Source: Montanilutibacter psychrotolerans
GTDB lineage: Bacteria > Pseudomonadota > Gammaproteobacteria > Xanthomonadales > Xanthomonadaceae
Length of the DNA: 64,000 nt
Direction of reading: 5' to 3'
Assembly (NCBI RefSeq): GCF_003719825.1
Contig: NZ_RIBS01000009.1
Location: 1 to 64,000 of the forward strand
The position numbers and the translations under genes were made by a program. Below the pieces are notes generated by a model. The model did no database searches. It had not been told where the DNA came from and was given only the letters and a program-made list of their open reading frames with translations. Shown here one piece after another: positions 1-7,622 of this stretch (its first letter is position 1; each line of letters opens with the position of its first letter).

Positions 1-257
1 CGCAGTCTCAGGGCGCAAACAGTCTCTCCCTGCACCGATCCGAGTGCCCCCGGATCACCAGCCCATCGCTGGTGGGTTGAAGATACAAGGGCGCAATAAC
101 CGAAGGGCATTGCGCCGGATTTGCACGTCGAAGTGGGTCCTCATCGGGCGTCCGGTCCGGCGCATTACGCCGTCGGCTAATGCGCCCTACGAGTTGGTGC
201 GCGGGCTGTCGCGGTGGTGTGGCGGGCAAGCGGTGCATTGCCTACTGGAGATCACCG
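1..257. other. Non-coding window edge with two hairpin repeats
   Basis: I see no convincing gene here; the reading frames that cross it are extensions of shadows of the downstream peptidase gene. The stretch carries two strong imperfect palindromes: one at 89-118 built on GGGCGCAATAAC/CATTGCGCC, and one at 157-190 in which GGCGCATTACGCC pairs with GGCTAATGCGCC. They look like REP/ERIC-type dispersed repeats, which would place this stretch between two transcription units. The left neighbour lies outside the window. Confidence 0.5.
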
Positions 258-1022
258 CTAGCGATCCGATGCCCCGAACGGGGCAGGGCCGTAGAAGCGC
301 TCCAGGTGCCGTGCGACCTCCGGCATCTGCTCGCGCAGCAATTGCGGGTCGCTGAAGTGGTATTCGCTGGCGACGGCGAAGAACTCGTCGGGCGCTTGCG
401 CCGCGTAGCTGTCGATGGCGGTTTCCTCGCCGGCGTCGACGCGTTCGACGAATCGATCGTAGGTCCGCTTGAAATCGCGGGCCCACTCGCGCTGCCACGC
501 GCGCGGGAGGGCGGGGGTGCCGTCGAGCACGCCGTCCAGCAGGTCGAGCTTGTGGGCGATCTCGTGCGCGGCCACGCAAGAGCCGGCGCGCGGGTCCTCG
601 CAATCGGCCAGCACGTCCGCCCACGACAGGATCACCGGACCGGCCTCCCAGGCCTCGCCGGCCAGTTCGTCTTCCCATTCGTGCAGCACGCCGGCGGCAT
701 CGACGTGACTGCGATCCACCCGAAACGCGTCCGGGTAGACGATCAGTTGCGACCAACCCTTCAGGCCTTCGGCGCCGAACTCGACCATCGGCAGGCAACA
801 CAGCGCCGCCAGCATGCAGCGCTGAACGTCATCGAGCTGCAGCCCTGCAACGGGCGTGATCGCCTTTTCGTGCAGGAAGCGCGCCGCGAGATGCCGCAGA
901 CGATGCTCGCGTTCGGCATTCAGGCCGTGCAGCCACGGCAGCGCGTTTCGGGCATCGCGCCAGAGGTCGGGGGCAATCGTCGGCGGGCGACGCAGGTGTC
1001 GCAGCAATCGCAACAAGGGCAT
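258..1022 (-). CDS. mtfA: M90-family zinc peptidase, MtfA-like
   Basis: This 254-residue protein is close to the usual length of MtfA (about 265 residues), a cytosolic zinc-dependent peptidase that in E. coli binds the glucose repressor Mlc. The sequence shows the HExxH zinc motif as HEIAHKLD at residues 153-160, followed by LLDG. A downstream PDEFFAVASEYHF segment near residue 210 supplies the third metal ligand (Glu) and the family's conserved aromatic and acidic pattern. There is no signal peptide or membrane segment, consistent with a cytosolic enzyme. It lies 92 bp downstream of a small exported protein on the same strand. The peptidase assignment is firm. The Mlc-linked role is known for enterobacteria and is only inferred here. 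Confidence 0.85.
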   Translation of the reverse strand: MPLLRLLRHLRRPPTIAPDLWRDARNALPWLHGLNAEREHRLRHLAARFLHEKAITPVAGLQLDDVQRCMLAALCCLPMVEFGAEGLKGWSQLIVYPDAFRVDRSHVDAAGVLHEWEDELAGEAWEAGPVILSWADVLADCEDPRAGSCVAAHEIAHKLDLLDGVLDGTPALPRAWQREWARDFKRTYDRFVERVDAGEETAIDSYAAQAPDEFFAVASEYHFSDPQLLREQMPEVARHLERFYGPAPFGASDR

Positions 1023-1114
1023 CAGGTCGGCAGCGGCCGATCCGGGGGCCGGATCGCCAAAGAGCTGCTGCGGTGCAGCAGCGTGTTCAGGCAGGCAGAC
1101 TCAGTCAGTCAAGC

Positions 1115-1393
1115 TCAGCGAAACATGCCCGGCAGGAAGCTGTGCCAGCGCGGCGAGGAGCCACGGCCGCCGGCGGCATCGCCGGGGACGCTGGGCCGAA
1201 CCTTGGTTTCGCGCGCCGGGACCGGACCGCGGCGGCCGGTGGTGGCGCGCGGCGCCTCACGCTCGACGGCAACGGCCTCTTGCTTGTTGGGGCAGCCGCC
1301 GCTTCCGCCATTGGCGTCGGACAGCCGCACTTCACGGGCAGCCACGCCGGCGCTGGCGAGGCACATCAGCAGGCACAGGCAAGTCCGGATCAT
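1115..1393 (-). CDS. Small exported hypothetical protein
   Basis: I do not recognise this 92-residue protein. It starts with a clear signal peptide (residues 1-19, MIRTCLCLLMCLASAGVAA, cleavage likely after the second Ala). The mature part is short and basic, rich in Arg, Pro and Gly, with one cysteine in the GGCPNK segment. It is co-directional with mtfA and is transcribed divergently from the DAK2-DegV gene. Low complexity suggests a poorly conserved envelope protein. It could be a spurious frame, but the clean signal peptide argues for a real gene. Confidence 0.5.
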   Translation of the reverse strand: MIRTCLCLLMCLASAGVAAREVRLSDANGGSGGCPNKQEAVAVEREAPRATTGRRGPVPARETKVRPSVPGDAAGGRGSSPRWHSFLPGMFR

Positions 1394-1520
1394 GGCGATG
1401 TCCTAGGGAGGCCGAAGCCCGTGGTAGCTCCGGACTATAGCGCTAAAACATGGCTGTGGGGGGTTGACAGATGCTGCGTTGCAGCGCGGCGGTCGCAGGC
1501 AGCTGCGGCAGACTCGCTGC

Positions 1521-3386
1521 ATGCCTGGTCCCGTTGATGTTCCTGCTGACGCTTCCAATCCCGCTGCGTTGACCGCCCCGGCCCTGCGGCTGGCGCTGGT
1601 GGCCGGTGCCCGTCGCGTGATCGCCGCCCGCGATGCGTTGAACCGCATCAATGTGTTTCCGGTGGCCGATGGCGATACCGGTAGCAACCTCGCCCACACG
1701 CTGGGCAGCCTGCTCAACGGTGCGCTCGGGCGTCGCAGTCGCCACATCGGTCAGTTGCTGACGGCCGTTGGCGATGAGGCCATCGACGGTGCGCGCGGCA
1801 ATTCCGGGGCGATTCTCGCGCAGTTCCTGTACGGGTTGGCCGAGCACGCCCGCAACGCCCCCGTGCTCGATTCGGCCACCCTTGCCGCCGCGGTGCGACG
1901 CGGTGCCGACGGCGCCCGCGCCGCACTCGCCCATCCGGTCGAAGGCACGATCCTCAGCGTCATCGATGCGTTTGCCGATGCGCTCGACGACGCGGCGCGG
2001 ACCGGCGGCAACGATCCACGCGCGGGGTTCGCCACGGCGCTGCTGTGCACCCGCCGGGCGCTCGCCGCGACGCCTTCGCAGATGCCGCTGCTGCGGCGCG
2101 CCGGCGTGGTCGACGCCGGCGCGCAGGGCTTCGTCGATCTGCTCGAGGGCATCGCGGAGTTCGTCGACGGCGGGCCGCGGGCAATGCGCATCCGCGGTGG
2201 TGTCGAGGCGGTCAACGATGGCGTTGTCGCCGACGCCGCGGCGCTCGCCCACGACGACTGCGACCCGGAGCACCGTTGGTGCACCGAGTGCCTGCTGCTG
2301 GGCAACGGCATCCGTCGCGAGGTGCTGCGCGATGCGCTCGATTCGATCGATGCTGAATCGCTGGTTCTGGCCGGTGGCGCGACCCGCATGCGCGTGCATG
2401 CGCACGTGGCGTCACCGCAGCGGCTGTTCGACGCCTGCGCCCAGTTCGGTACGGTCGAGTCGATGAAGGCCGACGACATGCTGATGCAGCAGATCAGCCA
2501 GGCATCGGCGGTGCGTGTGGCGATCGCCACCGACAGCGCCGCCGACCTTCCCGAAGAACTTGCCCAACGGCTTGCCATCCACGTCGTGCCGGTGCGCGTC
2601 AGCGTCGATGGCCGCGACTACCTCGACAAGGTCGGACTGTCGACAGCCGAGTTCTACCGGCGCATGGCGGCGTCGGCGGCCGGCGGCAACGCGCCACTGC
2701 CAACCACCAGCCAGCCGTCACCGGGCGACTTCCGCCGATCGTTCGAATTCCTGCTCGCCCACCACCCGCAGCTGCTCTACATCGGCGTGTCGCGTGCCGT
2801 GTCGGGCACGGTGCAGGCCGCCGAGCATGTCGCCCAGCGCCTGGGTGGCGATCGCATCCGCGTGTTCGACAGCGTCAACGCCGCCGGCGGCCAGGCGCTG
2901 CTGGCGTGGCGTGCGGCGGAACTTGCGGCGGCCGGCCGGGACATGGCCGAGATCGCTGCCGAGCTCGAACGGCTTCGCCCGTTGACGCTGACCTGGGCGA
3001 TGGCGCGGGACATCTCGCATGCCGTGCGCGGCGGACGCATCCCGGCATGGGCCGGACCGATGGTGCGCTTGAGCGGGCTGACACCGGTCGCGCGCTTTCG
3101 CGCCGATGGCCGCCTTGGCGTGGCGGCCGGACTGCTTGCACGCCGACGCGCGCCCGAGGTGTTTGCGCGCTACCTCGCGCGGCGACTTTCGGCGTCCACC
3201 CGGTGGCGCCTGATCGTCGGTCATTGCGATGCGTTGGCCGACGGCGAGCGCGTTCTCTGGGAGTTGAGCCGTCGACTCCTGATCGCGCAGGCGCACCTGG
3301 TCGAGACCGGCCCGGCGATTGGCGCGCACGCGGGGCGTGGTGCGCTGGTGGTCTCGCTGCAGCCGGCTCCGGACCAGGGCCGTTGA
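1521..3386 (+). CDS. DAK2-DegV fusion, fatty-acid-kinase-like protein
   Basis: The N-terminal half is a DAK2/DhaL-type kinase domain with NRINVFPVADGDTGSN (residues 41-56), the metal/ATP-binding signature of FakA. A middle region precedes a DegV domain starting near residue 331 (VRVAIATDSAADLP), with the TTSQPSPGDF and YIGVSRAVSGT segments that in FakB hold the fatty-acyl chain. In Firmicutes FakA and FakB are separate proteins that phosphorylate fatty acids for phospholipid synthesis; here both are on one 621-residue chain. I chose ATG 1521 over 1464 because the extra 19 residues look non-coding. The next gene is plsY, whose product uses acyl-phosphate, the product of such a kinase, which supports the role. 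Activity is inferred. Confidence 0.8.
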   Translation: MPGPVDVPADASNPAALTAPALRLALVAGARRVIAARDALNRINVFPVADGDTGSNLAHTLGSLLNGALGRRSRHIGQLLTAVGDEAIDGARGNSGAILAQFLYGLAEHARNAPVLDSATLAAAVRRGADGARAALAHPVEGTILSVIDAFADALDDAARTGGNDPRAGFATALLCTRRALAATPSQMPLLRRAGVVDAGAQGFVDLLEGIAEFVDGGPRAMRIRGGVEAVNDGVVADAAALAHDDCDPEHRWCTECLLLGNGIRREVLRDALDSIDAESLVLAGGATRMRVHAHVASPQRLFDACAQFGTVESMKADDMLMQQISQASAVRVAIATDSAADLPEELAQRLAIHVVPVRVSVDGRDYLDKVGLSTAEFYRRMAASAAGGNAPLPTTSQPSPGDFRRSFEFLLAHHPQLLYIGVSRAVSGTVQAAEHVAQRLGGDRIRVFDSVNAAGGQALLAWRAAELAAAGRDMAEIAAELERLRPLTLTWAMARDISHAVRGGRIPAWAGPMVRLSGLTPVARFRADGRLGVAAGLLARRRAPEVFARYLARRLSASTRWRLIVGHCDALADGERVLWELSRRLLIAQAHLVETGPAIGAHAGRGALVVSLQPAPDQGR

Positions 3387-3419
3387 TGGTGTGACGCGGG
3401 GCTCGCGCATAATTGCCCG

Positions 3420-4109
3420 ATGCCCGGATCCGCTCTCGCACTGATTTCCTCTGCCACGTCGGGCACCCCGCCCGCGTTGCCCGGCGTCGTGCTGGTGCTG
3501 CTGGCTTACCTGATCGGTTCACTGTCGGGCAGCCTGCTGCTGGGTCGGCTGCGTGGCGTCGACATCCGTCAGCACGGCAGCGGCAATGCCGGCGGCACCA
3601 ACGCGTTGCGCACCCAGGGCGCCAGGTTTGCGCTGGGCGTGGTGGTGCTGGATATCGGCAAAGGCGCCCTCGCGACGTGGCTGGCATGGCGATACGCCGC
3701 CGGCAGCGACGCGCTGGTGCCGGGCGCGTACGCCCATGCCGCCGCGCTCGCGGCCGTGCTCGGCCACGTCTGGCCTGTGTGGCACGGATTCCGTGGCGGA
3801 AAGGGCGTGGCGACGCTGGTGGGTGGCCTGGCCGTGATGTGGCCTTGGGCGCTTCTGGGCGTGGTGGCCCTGTGGTTGCTGGTGCTGGTGATCAGCGGCT
3901 ACGTCAGCCTGGCCAGCATCTGTGGGGCCCTGTTGCTGCCGGTGCTGGCATTGGGCAGCGACGCGTCGCTGACCCGGGTGGTGTTCGCGTGCGCGGTGGC
4001 GCTGCTGGTGTTGTTCACGCACCGCGGCAATCTGGCGCGCCTGCGCGCCGGCACCGAGTCGCGGTTTGCCGGCGTGCGCCTGCTGCGTCGTTGGCGTCGG
4101 TCCTCGTGA
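3420..4109 (+). CDS. plsY: Acyl-phosphate:glycerol-3-phosphate acyltransferase
   Basis: PlsY is the integral membrane enzyme that transfers an acyl group from acyl-phosphate to glycerol-3-phosphate, the first step of phospholipid synthesis. The 229-residue sequence shows the family's landmarks: an N-terminal hydrophobic segment with YLIGSLSGSLLLGR, the HGSGNAGGTNALRTQG loop (about residues 56-71) of the active site, the DIGKGALATW segment, and WPVWHGFRGGKGVATLVGG further on. Four or five further membrane spans follow. It is slightly longer than many PlsY proteins because of N- and C-terminal tails. Its stop overlaps the possible upstream start of birA, so the two are probably co-transcribed. 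Confidence 0.95.
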   Translation: MPGSALALISSATSGTPPALPGVVLVLLAYLIGSLSGSLLLGRLRGVDIRQHGSGNAGGTNALRTQGARFALGVVVLDIGKGALATWLAWRYAAGSDALVPGAYAHAAALAAVLGHVWPVWHGFRGGKGVATLVGGLAVMWPWALLGVVALWLLVLVISGYVSLASICGALLLPVLALGSDASLTRVVFACAVALLVLFTHRGNLARLRAGTESRFAGVRLLRRWRRSS

Positions 4110-4144
4110 TGCGCAAGGGCCATGGTGACCTGGGAGTGGTGGTG

Positions 4145-5158
4145 ATGGACGAACGCGCATTGCTGCAACGCCTGATCGCGGGCCCCGCCAGCGGCGACGC
4201 GCTCGCCGGCGCCACCGGCCTCGGCCGCGCGGCCGTGTGGAAACGCATCGAAGCGCTGCGCGAGGCCGGCGTCGCCATCTCGGCGCAGGCCGGTCGCGGT
4301 TACGCGCTCGCCGCGCCGATCGACCTGCTCGATGCCGATCGCATCCGCGCCGGGCTGAGCGACGCCGCATCGGCGCGATTGTCTGCATTGGACGTTGCCT
4401 GGACGATCGACTCCACCAACAGCGAGCTGCTGCGCCGCGGTTGCGCGGCAGACGGCGCCAGCAGCGTGCTGCTGGCCGAACGCCAGACCGGCGGGCGTGG
4501 ACGACGCGGGCGCGAATGGACCTCGCCACTGGCCGCGCACATCTACCTGTCGTTGTCGCGAACCTTCGCCGGCGGCCTGGCGCGGCTGGGCGGGCTGAGC
4601 CTGGTGGCCGGCATCGCCGTGGCCGAGGCGATGCACGAACTGGGCTACGCGCAGGTGCGGCTGAAGTGGCCGAATGACCTGGTGGTGGTCGGCGATGACG
4701 GCGGTTTGCGAAAGCTGGGCGGACTGCTGGTGGAGGGCGGCGGCGAACACGCCGGCCCGGCGCGCGCGGTGCTCGGCCTGGGCCTCAACGTGCGCATGCC
4801 GGCTGCCCAGGCCGCGCTGATCGACCAGCCGTGGTGCGACCTGTCGCAGCTGGCCGCGCAGGCAACGCCACCGCGCGACCGCATCGTCGCCGCCGTCCTG
4901 GATCGCCTGCTGCCAGCGCTGGATGCGTTCGACGACAGCGGGCTGGCCGCGTTTCTGCCCCGTCACGCGGTGCTCGACGCACTGGCCGGCCAGACCGTGG
5001 TGGTGCACGCCGCCGCTGGCGACTACACGGCGACCGCGCTCGGTCTCGCCGACGACGGTGCGCTGCGCGTGCGCGTGGCCGGCGGTGGTGGCGATGGCGA
5101 AGAGCGCCACGTGCATTCGGGCGAGGTCAGCGTGCGCCGACTCGGAGCGGCGGGCTGA
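4145..5158 (+). CDS. birA: Biotin-protein ligase / biotin operon repressor
   Basis: BirA activates biotin to biotinyl-AMP and attaches it to the carrier protein of acetyl-CoA carboxylase. In the bifunctional form it also represses biotin genes. The 337-residue protein has an N-terminal winged-helix region (residues 1-60, with TGLGRAAVWKRIEALREAGV as recognition segment). The ligase domain follows, with the biotinyl-AMP loop GGRGRRGREW, then KWPNDLV, GGLLVE and GLGLNV. The presence of the DNA-binding domain implies a regulator as well as an enzyme. I chose ATG 4145 because GGGAG lies eight bases upstream and the start matches other BirA proteins; an ATG at 4109 overlapping the plsY stop is an alternative. 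Its stop overlaps the start of coaX. Confidence 0.93.
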   Translation: MDERALLQRLIAGPASGDALAGATGLGRAAVWKRIEALREAGVAISAQAGRGYALAAPIDLLDADRIRAGLSDAASARLSALDVAWTIDSTNSELLRRGCAADGASSVLLAERQTGGRGRRGREWTSPLAAHIYLSLSRTFAGGLARLGGLSLVAGIAVAEAMHELGYAQVRLKWPNDLVVVGDDGGLRKLGGLLVEGGGEHAGPARAVLGLGLNVRMPAAQAALIDQPWCDLSQLAAQATPPRDRIVAAVLDRLLPALDAFDDSGLAAFLPRHAVLDALAGQTVVVHAAAGDYTATALGLADDGALRVRVAGGGGDGEERHVHSGEVSVRRLGAAG

Positions 5159-5925
5159 TGGCGACCTGGTTGTTCGACCTCGGCAACACCCGTCTCAAGT
5201 GCGCGCCACTGGCCGCCGACGGCGGCATCGGCGAGGTGGTCGCGCTGCCGCACCGTGAAGGCGAGGTGGCCGCGCAGCTGCGCCAGTTCCTCCCGGCGCG
5301 TTTCGATCTAGCCTGCGTGGCCAGCGTCTCGGGCAGTGCGTTGACAGCGCAGGTGCTCGCGACCCTGGCGGCGCATTGCCCGCGCATCTCGGTGGCGCGC
5401 ACGCAGTCCACGTTCGCGGGTTTGCGCATCGCCTACGCGCAGCCGCGAAAGCTCGGCGTCGACCGGTTCCTTGCGTTGCTGGCGGCGCGCCGTCGCGGTG
5501 GTGCCGCGCTGGTCTGCGGTGTCGGCACGGCAATCACCGTCGATCTGCTCGATGCCGACGGCCGGCACCTGGGCGGCCGCATCGCGCCATCGCCGACGCT
5601 CATGCGTGAGGCGCTGAATCTGCGCGCGCCGCACCTGCCGGTGCTGGGCGGCGAGTACCACGAGTTCGCGGCGGACACCGAGGACGCCCTGGCATCGGGT
5701 TGCGATGGCGCGGCGATCGCGTTGATCGGACACAGCCTGGCCGCGGCGCGAAAGCAACTGGGCACCAGCCCCGCGCTGTACCTGCACGGCGGTGGTGGCG
5801 AGGTGCTGCTGGCACAGCTGCCGATGGCGAGCTGGGCCCCGACGCTGGTGCTGGAAGGACTCGCGATCTGGGCGCGCGGTGCCGGTGCGACCGCCGTGGG
5901 CGCCGATACAATCCGGCCATGCTGA
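5158..5925 (+). CDS. coaX: Type III pantothenate kinase
   Basis: CoaX phosphorylates pantothenate, the first step of coenzyme A synthesis, and is not feedback-inhibited by CoA. The 255-residue protein carries the ASKHA-fold landmarks: FDLGNTRLK at residues 5-13 (phosphate-binding loop with catalytic Asp), a GVDRFLAL segment, GVGTAITVDLLDADG for the second Asp motif, and GGRIAPSPTLM. The ATG overlaps the birA TGA as TGATG, so translation is probably coupled. The birA-coaX order is common in Proteobacteria. The 3' end overlaps the next gene by seven bases. Confidence 0.93.
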   Translation: MATWLFDLGNTRLKCAPLAADGGIGEVVALPHREGEVAAQLRQFLPARFDLACVASVSGSALTAQVLATLAAHCPRISVARTQSTFAGLRIAYAQPRKLGVDRFLALLAARRRGGAALVCGVGTAITVDLLDADGRHLGGRIAPSPTLMREALNLRAPHLPVLGGEYHEFAADTEDALASGCDGAAIALIGHSLAAARKQLGTSPALYLHGGGGEVLLAQLPMASWAPTLVLEGLAIWARGAGATAVGADTIRPC

Positions 5926-6686
5926 CTCGCGCCCTTCTCGTCCTGCTGCTTGTACTCAACCTTGGCGTCGCCACGTGGTGGCTGCTGCGCGGCCCGCCTC
6001 CCAAGGCCGCACCAGCGCCGCTGCCGGTTGGCGCGCAACGCCTTCAGCTGACCAGCGAGGCCGCCGCGACGGCCATCCACGCCGCTGCGGCCGCCGGCAA
6101 TGGCAGCGATGCCCTGGTGGAGAAACCCGCCGCACCCACCACCACCGCGACCGCCGCGGTCGAAGCGCCTGCTGCCGAAACGCCCGCTGCGGAAGCGGCC
6201 GTTCCCCCAGCGCCTACCGCGCAATGTCTGAGCCTGGGTCCTTTCGCCAGCACCGGAGCGGTGGCGCAGGCTCAGGTGCAGGTCAAGCCCTTGGTCGAGC
6301 GTGTGTCGGTGCGCAAGCAGGAGCCGTCGCGGGGCCGAGGCTGGCGGGTGTTCCAGCCGCCGTCCGCGGATGCCGCGGCCGCCGATGCCGCCGCCCAGCG
6401 CATTGCTGCTGCCGGCTTCAGCGACTATTTCGTCGTGCGCGAGGGGGCCGAGGCCAACTCGGTGGCGCTCGGCCGCTATGGCAGCGAGGCCGCCGCCCGC
6501 AAGCGCGCCGACGCGCTGGTCGCGGCCGGAATTCCGGCGCAGGCCGCGCCGGTTGGCGGCGAGGGCGATGCAACCACTGTGTACTGGCTCGATGTCGCTG
6601 CAGCGGCCGGTTTCGATGCCGGCAAGGCGCAGACGCTGGTCGCCGCGACCGAACGTCGTCAACTCGATTGCCGCTCGCTGCGCTGA
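5919..6686 (+). CDS. SPOR-domain membrane protein
   Basis: The 255-residue protein starts with one membrane anchor (about residues 1-22, LTRALLVLLLVLNLGVATWWLL), followed by a long Ala/Pro-rich linker. The C-terminal half has the pattern of SPOR domains: CLSLGPFAS, a central RGWRVFQPP segment, YFVVREG, and SVALGRYGSEAAARKRADAL. SPOR domains bind denuded peptidoglycan glycan at the division septum, so a periplasmic role in division or wall remodelling is likely. Only the family is visible. The start overlaps the coaX stop by seven bases, placing it as the last gene of the plsY-birA-coaX run, just before a tRNA gene. Confidence 0.8.
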   Translation: MLTRALLVLLLVLNLGVATWWLLRGPPPKAAPAPLPVGAQRLQLTSEAAATAIHAAAAAGNGSDALVEKPAAPTTTATAAVEAPAAETPAAEAAVPPAPTAQCLSLGPFASTGAVAQAQVQVKPLVERVSVRKQEPSRGRGWRVFQPPSADAAAADAAAQRIAAAGFSDYFVVREGAEANSVALGRYGSEAAARKRADALVAAGIPAQAAPVGGEGDATTVYWLDVAAAAGFDAGKAQTLVAATERRQLDCRSLR

Positions 6687-6702
6687 TCGCCCGGCGGCAA
6701 GC

Positions 6703-6708
6703 TAGAAT
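6703..6708 (+). promoter_or_regulatory. Putative -10 element of tRNA-Thr
   Basis: TAGAAT lies 10 bases upstream of the tRNA 5' end and matches the sigma-70 -10 consensus at five of six positions. I see no good -35 at normal spacing, so the element rests on position and sequence alone. Confidence 0.45.
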
Positions 6709-6718
6709 GCGGCTCCGC

Positions 6719-6794
6719 GCCGGCTTAGCTCAGTTGGTAGAGCAACTGATTTGTAATCAGTAGGTCGTCGGTTCGATTCCGACAGCCGGCACCA
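6719..6794 (+). tRNA. tRNA-Thr (anticodon TGT)
   Basis: This is a complete 76-base tRNA. The acceptor arms GCCGGCT (6719-6725) and AGCCGGC (6784-6790) pair perfectly, and the gene-encoded discriminator A and CCA follow. The D-loop has AGTTGGTAGAG, the anticodon stem ACTGA/TCAGT closes a seven-base loop with TGT at 6752-6754, and the T-loop is GGTTCGATTCC. TGT reads ACA and related threonine codons. tRNA genes are common targets for integration, but no duplicated 3' end is visible, so the cassette cluster that follows does not look like a tRNA-integrated island. Confidence 0.98.
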
Positions 6795-6839
6795 AGGACC
6801 GGTTTCAGGCGGTCCCAGGACAACCCAGCGATGCCACGA

Positions 6840-6866
6840 AACCCTGCAAACGCGGGGTTTTTTGTT
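6840..6866 (+). terminator. Rho-independent terminator after tRNA-Thr
   Basis: The stem ACCCTGC/GCGGGGT with a short A-rich loop is followed directly by TTTTTTG. It has the form of a classic intrinsic terminator for the tRNA transcript. Confidence 0.75.
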
Positions 6867-6978
6867 GCGTGATGTTCCGGGGCGCCCCTGCCTACGCCCC
6901 GGCGGCGGATAACCCGCAACCGCGCAGCGTGGAAGCGGCGGACCCGTTGGAAGCGGCGCGCGCTGCGTTGGACGGCTC

Positions 6979-7217
6979 ATGACCGGTTCGCGTTTGACCG
7001 GCGGCCGGTGCCCAACATGCGGCGAGCACTTCGAAATCGAGCGGGTCTTTGACCTTCACCGCGTTGGCGTCTGCGCAAGCCCAGCGAGTGGCGGCACTCG
7101 CCGCGATGCATGACGGCTGCCGAAATTAGCGCCGCAGGCTGGGCGAGGATCTGGATAAGCCTCCATCTTGCACCCAACCTCAGGCGCGCCGGGAGGCCGT
7201 ACAGGCCTCACGCGTGA
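6979..7217 (+). pseudogene. Frameshifted small zinc-ribbon protein
   Basis: From ATG 6979 the frame encodes 44 residues with GGRCPTCGEHFEIERVFDLHRVGVC before a stop at 7111. Moving by one base near 7065 continues with SEWRHSPRCMTAAEISAAGWARIW up to 7217. The two parts together match the pattern of a small CxxC...FDxHRxG...RRCxTxxEM...AAGW protein that I know from Xanthomonas phage and mobile regions. It therefore appears to be a decayed zinc-ribbon protein with one frameshift. It is on the opposite strand to the neighbouring cassette genes and its end overlaps a putative attC site. The family name is uncertain. Confidence 0.5.
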
Positions 7218-7263
7218 CCCTGTCCGCTACCCATGCATCGGGTGCGAGCGCAACCTGTTAGGC
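7172..7263 (-). repeat. Putative terminal attC site (cassette DUF7660)
   Basis: Read on the minus strand, GCCTAAC (7263-7257) fits the inverse core RYYYAAC and GTTGGGT (7178-7172) fits the core GTTRRRY exactly. The 92-base interval is longer and less obviously palindromic inside than the other sites of this cluster. It lies immediately downstream of the DUF7660 gene, where that cassette's attC should be. Confidence 0.5.
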
Positions 7264-7269
7264 CCCAGC

Positions 7270-7554
7270 TCATTCATAGATCTTCCCTAGAAACAGAAAG
7301 ACGGCAAGATCCCTCCAGCTTGGCCCTTGGGCAACGCCCCAATCATCCTGCGCTTCCGCACCGGCTAGAGCGCAATCCAAGAAGGAGGAGATTGAGCCGT
7401 TCTGCCATTCATTTGCGCCACCCCATCGATACATTTCGGGATGGTCCCGCTCCAGGTTCTCCGCCTGTTCTCGGTCTCTTATAAGCGCCTCAACAAAGCG
7501 GATAAAGCTTTCACGGTCATGCACTGCATCGGGATTGAGAGGAGTATCGGTCAT
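7270..7554 (-). CDS. DUF7660-like cassette protein
   Basis: The 94-residue protein has the pattern RESFIRFVEALIRDREQAEN near its N-terminus and EWQNGSISSFLDCALAGAEA in the middle. I associate both with the uncharacterised DUF7660 family, which often occurs next to toxins, immunity-like proteins and in integron cassettes. I chose ATG 7554 because it lies just inside the cassette boundary, eight bases after the attC core GTTAGGC; a longer frame starting at 7647 would read through the attC. No signal peptide or membrane segment is seen. Function is unknown. Base composition is visibly AT-richer than the flanking core genes. Confidence 0.75.
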   Translation of the reverse strand: MTDTPLNPDAVHDRESFIRFVEALIRDREQAENLERDHPEMYRWGGANEWQNGSISSFLDCALAGAEAQDDWGVAQGPSWRDLAVFLFLGKIYE

Positions 7555-7562
7555 TTCTCGAG

Positions 7563-7622
7563 GCCTAACGCCTGAACTAAGCCGAGCCGCGAAGCAGCTT
7601 CGACCTGTGTGAACTGTTAGCT
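7563..7622 (-). repeat. attC site between GNAT and DUF7660 cassettes
   Basis: On the minus strand this 60-base element runs from AGCTAAC to the core GTTAGGC (GTTRRRY exact, 7569-7563). The inner parts GCTTCGCGGCTCGGCTTAG and GTCGAAGC can fold into the extrahelical-base hairpin typical of attC. It shares its sequence with the other sites of this cluster and of the cluster near 50 kb. The GNAT stop codon TAA is part of the AGCTAAC box. Confidence 0.85.

Noticed and set aside
6719-6794. tRNA-Thr as an integration site for the neighbouring cassette cluster
   Set aside because: No duplicated tRNA 3' end and no integrase is seen in the following 3 kb. The cluster is explained by attC sites instead.
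7010-7069. GCCCAAC and GTTGGCG as a further attC site
   Set aside because: The boxes occur, but they lie within the zinc-ribbon remnant and no stem with the family sequence joins them.
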